Shown here: positions 6,801 to 9,985 of the stretch, piece by piece
Numbering within the stretch: position 1 is the first letter of the stretch
How the letters are laid out: each line of letters opens with the position of its first letter
From: Firmicutes bacterium UBA993
GTDB taxonomy: Bacteria > Bacillota > Dethiobacteria > DTU022
DNA length: 9,985 bases
NCBI GenBank assembly: GCA_002292015.1
Contig: DBBD01000076.1
Coordinates: forward strand, 1-9,985
Reading direction: 5' to 3'
Translations under genes and position numbers: made by a program
The notes under the pieces: model-generated
Seen by the model: only the letters and a program-made list of their open reading frames with translations
What the model was told of the DNA's origin: nothing
The model's database searches: none

Positions 6801-7547
6801 GTGACTGTTGATTTAGGTAAAGTAAAGACATATGGTGATACTTTAAATGACGGGGCGATGCAAGTTAGCTTTACCCTGCCGGTGCCGGCCGGCGATGAGG
6901 CCAGGGAAGCAGCTCGGCAGATTGCCTTAAAGATGGGTCTTGAGTCACCGGCGGTAACTGAAATGGCTGACCTGGGGGCGGGATTTACCTTTTTTGTCCT
7001 CTACGGTAAGTGTACCCATAGTGTCGATTTTGCTTCGATTAAGATTCCCAAGCAGCAGCAGAAAATCATGAACTTTAAAGAGGTAAACAGCCTGATTAAA
7101 AGCGAGCTGGGGCGCAAGGTCGTGGTAGTTGCCGCCTGCACCGGCAGCGATGCCCACACGGTGGGAATTGACGCGATTATCAACATGAAGGGCTACCGGG
7201 GCGAGTACGGGCTTGAGCGCTACCCGGAGATAGAGGCCTATAACCTTGGCAGCCAGGTGCCTAATGCCGAACTGCTGGCCAGGGCAGTTGAACTAGGGGC
7301 TGATGCGATTCTTGTCTCACAGGTAGTAACCCAGAAAAATATTCACCTCGAAAACTTAACGGAACTGGTTGAACTCGCTGAGGCTGAGGGTCTGCGGGAT
7401 CGGGTGCTGCTGATTTGCGGCGGGCCGCGCATTTCGCACGAGTTAGCGATCGAGCTGGGCTACGATGCCGGGTTTGGGCCGGGAACGCTGCCGAACCATG
7501 TAGCTTCTTTTATTGCCGTCGAACTGGTGCGGCGTAACAGGCCGTAA
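6801..7547 (+). CDS. kamE: Lysine 5,6-aminomutase beta subunit (cobalamin-binding)
   Basis: A 248-aa beta subunit. Residues about 1-100 match the N-terminal dimerisation domain. About 104-245 is a Rossmann-like B12-binding domain in the base-off/His-on form. The D-x-H-x-x-G motif is DAHTVG (117-122), so His119 is the predicted lower cobalt ligand. Eleven residues on, Lys130 (INMKGYRGEYG) sits exactly where the beta-subunit lysine forms the internal aldimine with PLP in the characterised enzyme (His133/Lys144 there, from memory), so both cofactor anchors are intact. Later segments ICGGPRI and YDAGFGPGTLP are normal for the fold. The protein is slightly shorter than the roughly 262-aa Clostridium homologue, mostly N-terminally. 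GTG start, zero spacing after kamD. Confidence 0.95.
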   Translation: MTVDLGKVKTYGDTLNDGAMQVSFTLPVPAGDEAREAARQIALKMGLESPAVTEMADLGAGFTFFVLYGKCTHSVDFASIKIPKQQQKIMNFKEVNSLIKSELGRKVVVVAACTGSDAHTVGIDAIINMKGYRGEYGLERYPEIEAYNLGSQVPNAELLARAVELGADAILVSQVVTQKNIHLENLTELVELAEAEGLRDRVLLICGGPRISHELAIELGYDAGFGPGTLPNHVASFIAVELVRRNRP

Positions 7548-7744
7548 AAAACAACACAGTCGCTTCAACTGGCTGCAAGGTAATTCCGCTGCGACAAACG
7601 TTTTCTGATTTGTTACATCATCAGGCTGCATAGATCGGCCGGTTTTCAGAAAAGCTTTGTTATGGTAGTATTGATCTGTCCGGCTTCTTGGTTTTTAGCA
7701 GGCCGGGCAGTGTTTTTGTAGGGAGCGAATAAGGAATAAGCAAG
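7548..7744. promoter_or_regulatory. Gap between kamE and the EamA transporter
   Basis: 197 bp with no gene. It contains several small dyads: GTCGC (7559-7563) with GCGAC (7591-7595), CTGAT (7605-7609) with ATCAG (7620-7624), and competing GC stems built on GCCGG/CCGGC between 7638 and 7708. No good promoter was found for the next gene, although one may lie around 7655-7675 where sequence is AT-rich. Confidence 0.35.
7678..7717 (+). terminator. Possible intrinsic terminator after kamE
   Basis: GTCCGGC (7678-7684) pairs with GCCGGGC (7702-7708), 7 bp including one G-U, around a 17-nt loop. AGTG and a T5 run (7713-7717) follow. The gap before the T run and the long loop make it a weak terminator. 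It sits only 27 nt before the EamA start, so it could also act as an attenuator for that gene. Confidence 0.35.
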
Positions 7745-8680
7745 ATGAACGAGCTGTCAGAAAGTAAAAAAACTATTTTAGCCGATGTATCCCTGCTCTT
7801 TGTAGCAATTTTCTGGGGCTCTAACTTCGTAATTATGAAGCATGCCTTCGAAGCAATTGAACCTTTTACCTACCTGGGGATCCGGTTCTGCCTGGCCGCT
7901 TTGCTGCTGGCCATAATCTTCAGAAAACGCCTGGTGAAAGCTCCGCTGGGAGACTATCTGGCCGGGATACAGATCGGGTTTTTCCTCTTTACCGGTTTTG
8001 TATTTCAGACCGTGGGGCTGCTCCACACCACGCCGGCCAAATCCGGTTTTATCACCGGAATGGCAGTGGTAATTGTTCCTTTCATCTACTATTTCATAAC
8101 AAAAAAATCTCCGGGCCTCTGGGCGGCGATCGGAGCCCTGATGGCGGCGGTAGGCCTTTACTTGCTAGCGGCCGATGAAACGATGGGGTTGGGGTTTGGC
8201 GATCTGCTGACACTGGTCGGCGCTTTCCTCTTTGCCGGTCACCTGGTTGCCATTGCTCTTCATGTTCGGAATCGTGATCCACTGGTATTGGCGGTAACCC
8301 AAATTGCTTTAACCGGCGTGGCCAGTTTTACTGTTGCTATAATTTATGAACCAACCAGCGGGATGTTTAGCCATCCGCCGGCAATCTGGGGCGCGATTCT
8401 TTATGCTGTCATCTTTTGTACAATCGGTGCATTTGTAACCCAAACCATAGCCCAGCGCTACACACCGCCGACCCATGCGGTGTTGATCCTTTCTACGGAA
8501 GCTGTTTTTGCCGGCCTTTTTTCTTATCTTTTTTGGTACGAGGTTTTTACGGCACAGAAACTGTTCGGTGCCGGGTTAATTCTTGCCGGTATCTTGATAA
8601 CCGAGCTGCGTCCGCTAATAGCAGCTAAATTTGCAGGGGCGAAGAGAAGAAAAGCCGATCACCCGGGAACCTTCCTATAA
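7745..8680 (+). CDS. EamA/DMT-family transporter
   Basis: A 311-aa integral membrane protein of the drug/metabolite transporter superfamily, with two tandem EamA repeats and about ten hydrophobic segments. The first repeat opens with LFVAIFWGSNFVIMKHA, the usual FWG.NF signature. The second (from about residue 155) includes TPPTHAVLILSTEAVFAGLF and FWYE, also standard. The basic C-terminal tail (AKRRKADH) should be cytoplasmic. Family members export amino acids, metabolites or drugs. The substrate cannot be deduced here, and proximity to the lysine genes is only a hint. The ATG at 7745 has AAGGA (7731-7735) 9 nt upstream. It is followed after 21 nt by the QueG-like gene and probably shares its transcript. 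Confidence 0.92.
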   Translation: MNELSESKKTILADVSLLFVAIFWGSNFVIMKHAFEAIEPFTYLGIRFCLAALLLAIIFRKRLVKAPLGDYLAGIQIGFFLFTGFVFQTVGLLHTTPAKSGFITGMAVVIVPFIYYFITKKSPGLWAAIGALMAAVGLYLLAADETMGLGFGDLLTLVGAFLFAGHLVAIALHVRNRDPLVLAVTQIALTGVASFTVAIIYEPTSGMFSHPPAIWGAILYAVIFCTIGAFVTQTIAQRYTPPTHAVLILSTEAVFAGLFSYLFWYEVFTAQKLFGAGLILAGILITELRPLIAAKFAGAKRRKADHPGTFL

Positions 8681-8701
8681 ATAAAAGGATTCCGGCCCCC
8701 G

Positions 8702-9865
8702 GTGCAGAATATCAAGGGCATCATAAAAAACTTGGGGGTGCAATGCTTGGAACAGGAAATCAGGGAATACGCCCTGGAGATCGGCTTTGATGATGTCGGC
8801 TTTACTACCGCAGATCCCTTCCCACAATTAACAGAGGCTTTGGAAGAACGAAAAGAGGGCTACAGCTGGATTAGCAACGGGTTACTGCAGTTGGCACATG
8901 TGGCTGATCCTAAGTTTGTGCTGCCCGCGGCCCGCTCGATTGTGGTGCTGATCTATGATTACTACAAGCAGGGCTACCCGCAGGAATTTGAAGGGCGTAT
9001 CGGTAAATCCTACCAATCGCGGCTTTACTATGGTAAAAACCGTCTCTTCGGCAACCGGTTGCGCTTGTTCAGAGATTATTTAGAAAGCAAGGGTATGGAA
9101 GTAGGCGTCAGGCCGGCGATGGCGGAGCGTCAGGCTGCAGCGCGGGCCGGTCTCGGTTACTTTGGCTGCAATACTTTTATTTATTCCCCCGGGCGCGGCA
9201 GCTATATCGGCATCGTGGCCATGGCGGTCAGCGGCGAGCTCGAGCCAACAACAGCCAAAATAGAGCGTACCTGCCTTGATGATTGCAGCCGCTGCGTTGA
9301 TGCCTGTCCAACCGGGGCCTTATATGCCCCCTACAAAATGGATCCGTTTCGCTGCATCGCTTTTAACAGCTATGGTGCCGGCAACTTCCCCGGCGCTCCT
9401 GAAGATATCCTGCCGGAGATCCGCCCAAAAATGAAGGGCTGGATCTACGGTTGTGATCACTGCCAGGATGCCTGTCCTCATAACCAGGCACGGTTGAAGC
9501 AAAAACTGGTCCCCGATGCCTTTTTGCATGAAATAGTGCCGAAATTCGATCTGCCCATTTTGCTGAACATGGACGATCGTTACTTTTTTGAAACGGTTCA
9601 ACAATTGATGTACGGCTACATCTGGGAGAAAAAATTTATCCAGCGCAATGCGGCAATTGCCCTCGGCAACAGCGGCGACGAAGCAGCTATCGGGCCGCTG
9701 AGCAAAGCCTTACAGGATCAACAAGAACTGGTTCGCCGCTACAGTGCCTGGGCTTTGGGTCGAATCGGCGGCAAAAAGGGCAAAGCAGCCCTTGAAAAAA
9801 CCCTGGCCGGAGAGAGGGAAAGTGCTGTAGCCGATGAAATTAAAGCGGCGCTCGAAAACTGTTGA
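8702..9865 (+). CDS. QueG-like double [4Fe-4S] protein with HEAT repeats
   Basis: A 387-aa protein resembling epoxyqueuosine reductase: an N-terminal cobalamin-binding-like reductase domain (about 20-180, with RAGLGYFG and the preceding LPAARSIVVL), then a ferredoxin-like double cluster domain with Cys191, 195, 198, 202, 218, 251, 254 and 258, and a C-terminal HEAT/PBS-lyase-like region (about 313-387, AIALGNSG, YSAWALGRIGG). True QueG reduces epoxyqueuosine in tRNA using cobalamin. Here two things differ: the Asp known to be catalytic aligns with Val136, and the first cluster reads C-x3-C-x2-C-x3-C where QueG has C-x2-C-x2-C-x3-C. I therefore call it a paralogue of unknown substrate. The GTG at 8702 is the longest start; a TTG at 8747 with GGGGGTG 6 nt upstream is equally plausible and would give 372 aa beginning MEQEIREYALEIGFD. 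Confidence 0.85.
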   Translation: MQNIKGIIKNLGVQCLEQEIREYALEIGFDDVGFTTADPFPQLTEALEERKEGYSWISNGLLQLAHVADPKFVLPAARSIVVLIYDYYKQGYPQEFEGRIGKSYQSRLYYGKNRLFGNRLRLFRDYLESKGMEVGVRPAMAERQAAARAGLGYFGCNTFIYSPGRGSYIGIVAMAVSGELEPTTAKIERTCLDDCSRCVDACPTGALYAPYKMDPFRCIAFNSYGAGNFPGAPEDILPEIRPKMKGWIYGCDHCQDACPHNQARLKQKLVPDAFLHEIVPKFDLPILLNMDDRYFFETVQQLMYGYIWEKKFIQRNAAIALGNSGDEAAIGPLSKALQDQQELVRRYSAWALGRIGGKKGKAALEKTLAGERESAVADEIKAALENC

Positions 9866-9873
9866 AAAGGGAA

Positions 9874-9978
9874 GTCAGGCATTGAAATATAAGGTTTTTA
9901 GAAATTCCACAAAGAATCTTCTTCCAGGATGCGATTAACTGTATTCACATTTAGAAAACTGATATTTCAAGACCTGAC
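9874..9978. repeat. Imperfect 20-bp inverted repeat, possible small mobile element or its edge
   Basis: The left arm at 9874-9893 (GTCAGGCATTGAAATATAAG) matches the reverse complement of 9959-9978 at 17 of 20 positions, around a 65-nt AT-rich centre without an ORF. The right arm reads CAAGACCTGACCCC on the plus strand, a sequence type I associate, from memory only, with repeats around IS200-like/REP-associated transposases. It begins 8 nt after the QueG-like stop and runs to the window edge. The T-poor loop and its length make it a poor intrinsic terminator. Confidence 0.5.
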
Positions 9979-9985
9979 CCCATTT

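Noticed and set aside
5223..7547. Ornithine 4,5-aminomutase (OraS/OraE)
   Set aside because: OraSE has a small subunit of about 120 aa and a large one of about 750 aa. The 525 + 248 aa split and motifs fit KamD/KamE.
7559..7604. Terminator at GTCGC/GCGAC after kamE
   Set aside because: The stem is only 5 bp with a 27-nt loop, and the T4 run lies several bases away; too weak to call.
8743..8745. ATG at 8743 as start of the QueG-like gene
   Set aside because: It is out of frame with the protein; the in-frame candidates are GTG 8702 and TTG 8747.

Overview
The window looks like chromosomal DNA from an anaerobic bacterium of the Bacillota (Clostridia-like). The grounds are purine-rich ribosome binding sites close to AGGAGG, frequent GTG/TTG starts, a PucR-type regulator, and a two-subunit adenosylcobalamin-dependent lysine 5,6-aminomutase of the kind used in amino-acid fermentation. 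Base composition is moderate and even across the genes. No rRNA, tRNA, CRISPR array, prophage or complete insertion sequence is visible. The taxonomic placement is inference.

Left block (1-2544, plus strand): a G-rich, palindromic leader precedes a tightly packed three-gene unit. It holds cobT (nucleotide-loop phosphoribosyltransferase), a CobC-type histidine phosphatase, and a Dph6/COG2102-like PP-loop ATPase that overlaps the phosphatase gene. The first two complete the lower ligand of cobalamin. The third has no settled role in bacteria, and its position makes a cobamide-related job plausible.

Middle block (2541-7547): a PucR-family regulator on the minus strand converges on the cob unit, with the two stop codons interlocked in TTAA. 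It diverges from the lysine aminomutase unit across a 310-bp AT-rich region. That region carries a striking 10-bp inverted repeat followed by a T7 tract, which could be operator half-sites or a leader RNA. The aminomutase unit is a P-loop protein that I equate with the reactivase subunit KamB, then KamD (alpha, PLP/substrate subunit) and KamE (beta, cobalamin-binding subunit). A separate MutS-like KamC gene, which I would expect next to kamB, is absent. So are the other lysine-fermentation genes (kamA, kdd, kce, kal).

Right block (7548-9985): a 197-bp gap with a possible terminator is followed by an EamA/DMT-family exporter. Twenty-one bases later comes a QueG-like double-[4Fe-4S] protein with a HEAT-repeat tail. 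In my alignment the catalytic Asp of true epoxyqueuosine reductases is a Val. The last 110 bases contain an imperfect 20-bp inverted repeat that looks like the edge or whole of a small palindromic element.

Taken together, the cob genes probably help supply adenosylcobalamin. KamDE uses it to migrate the terminal amino group of D-lysine or L-beta-lysine, KamB helps keep KamDE active, and the PucR protein is the natural candidate regulator.
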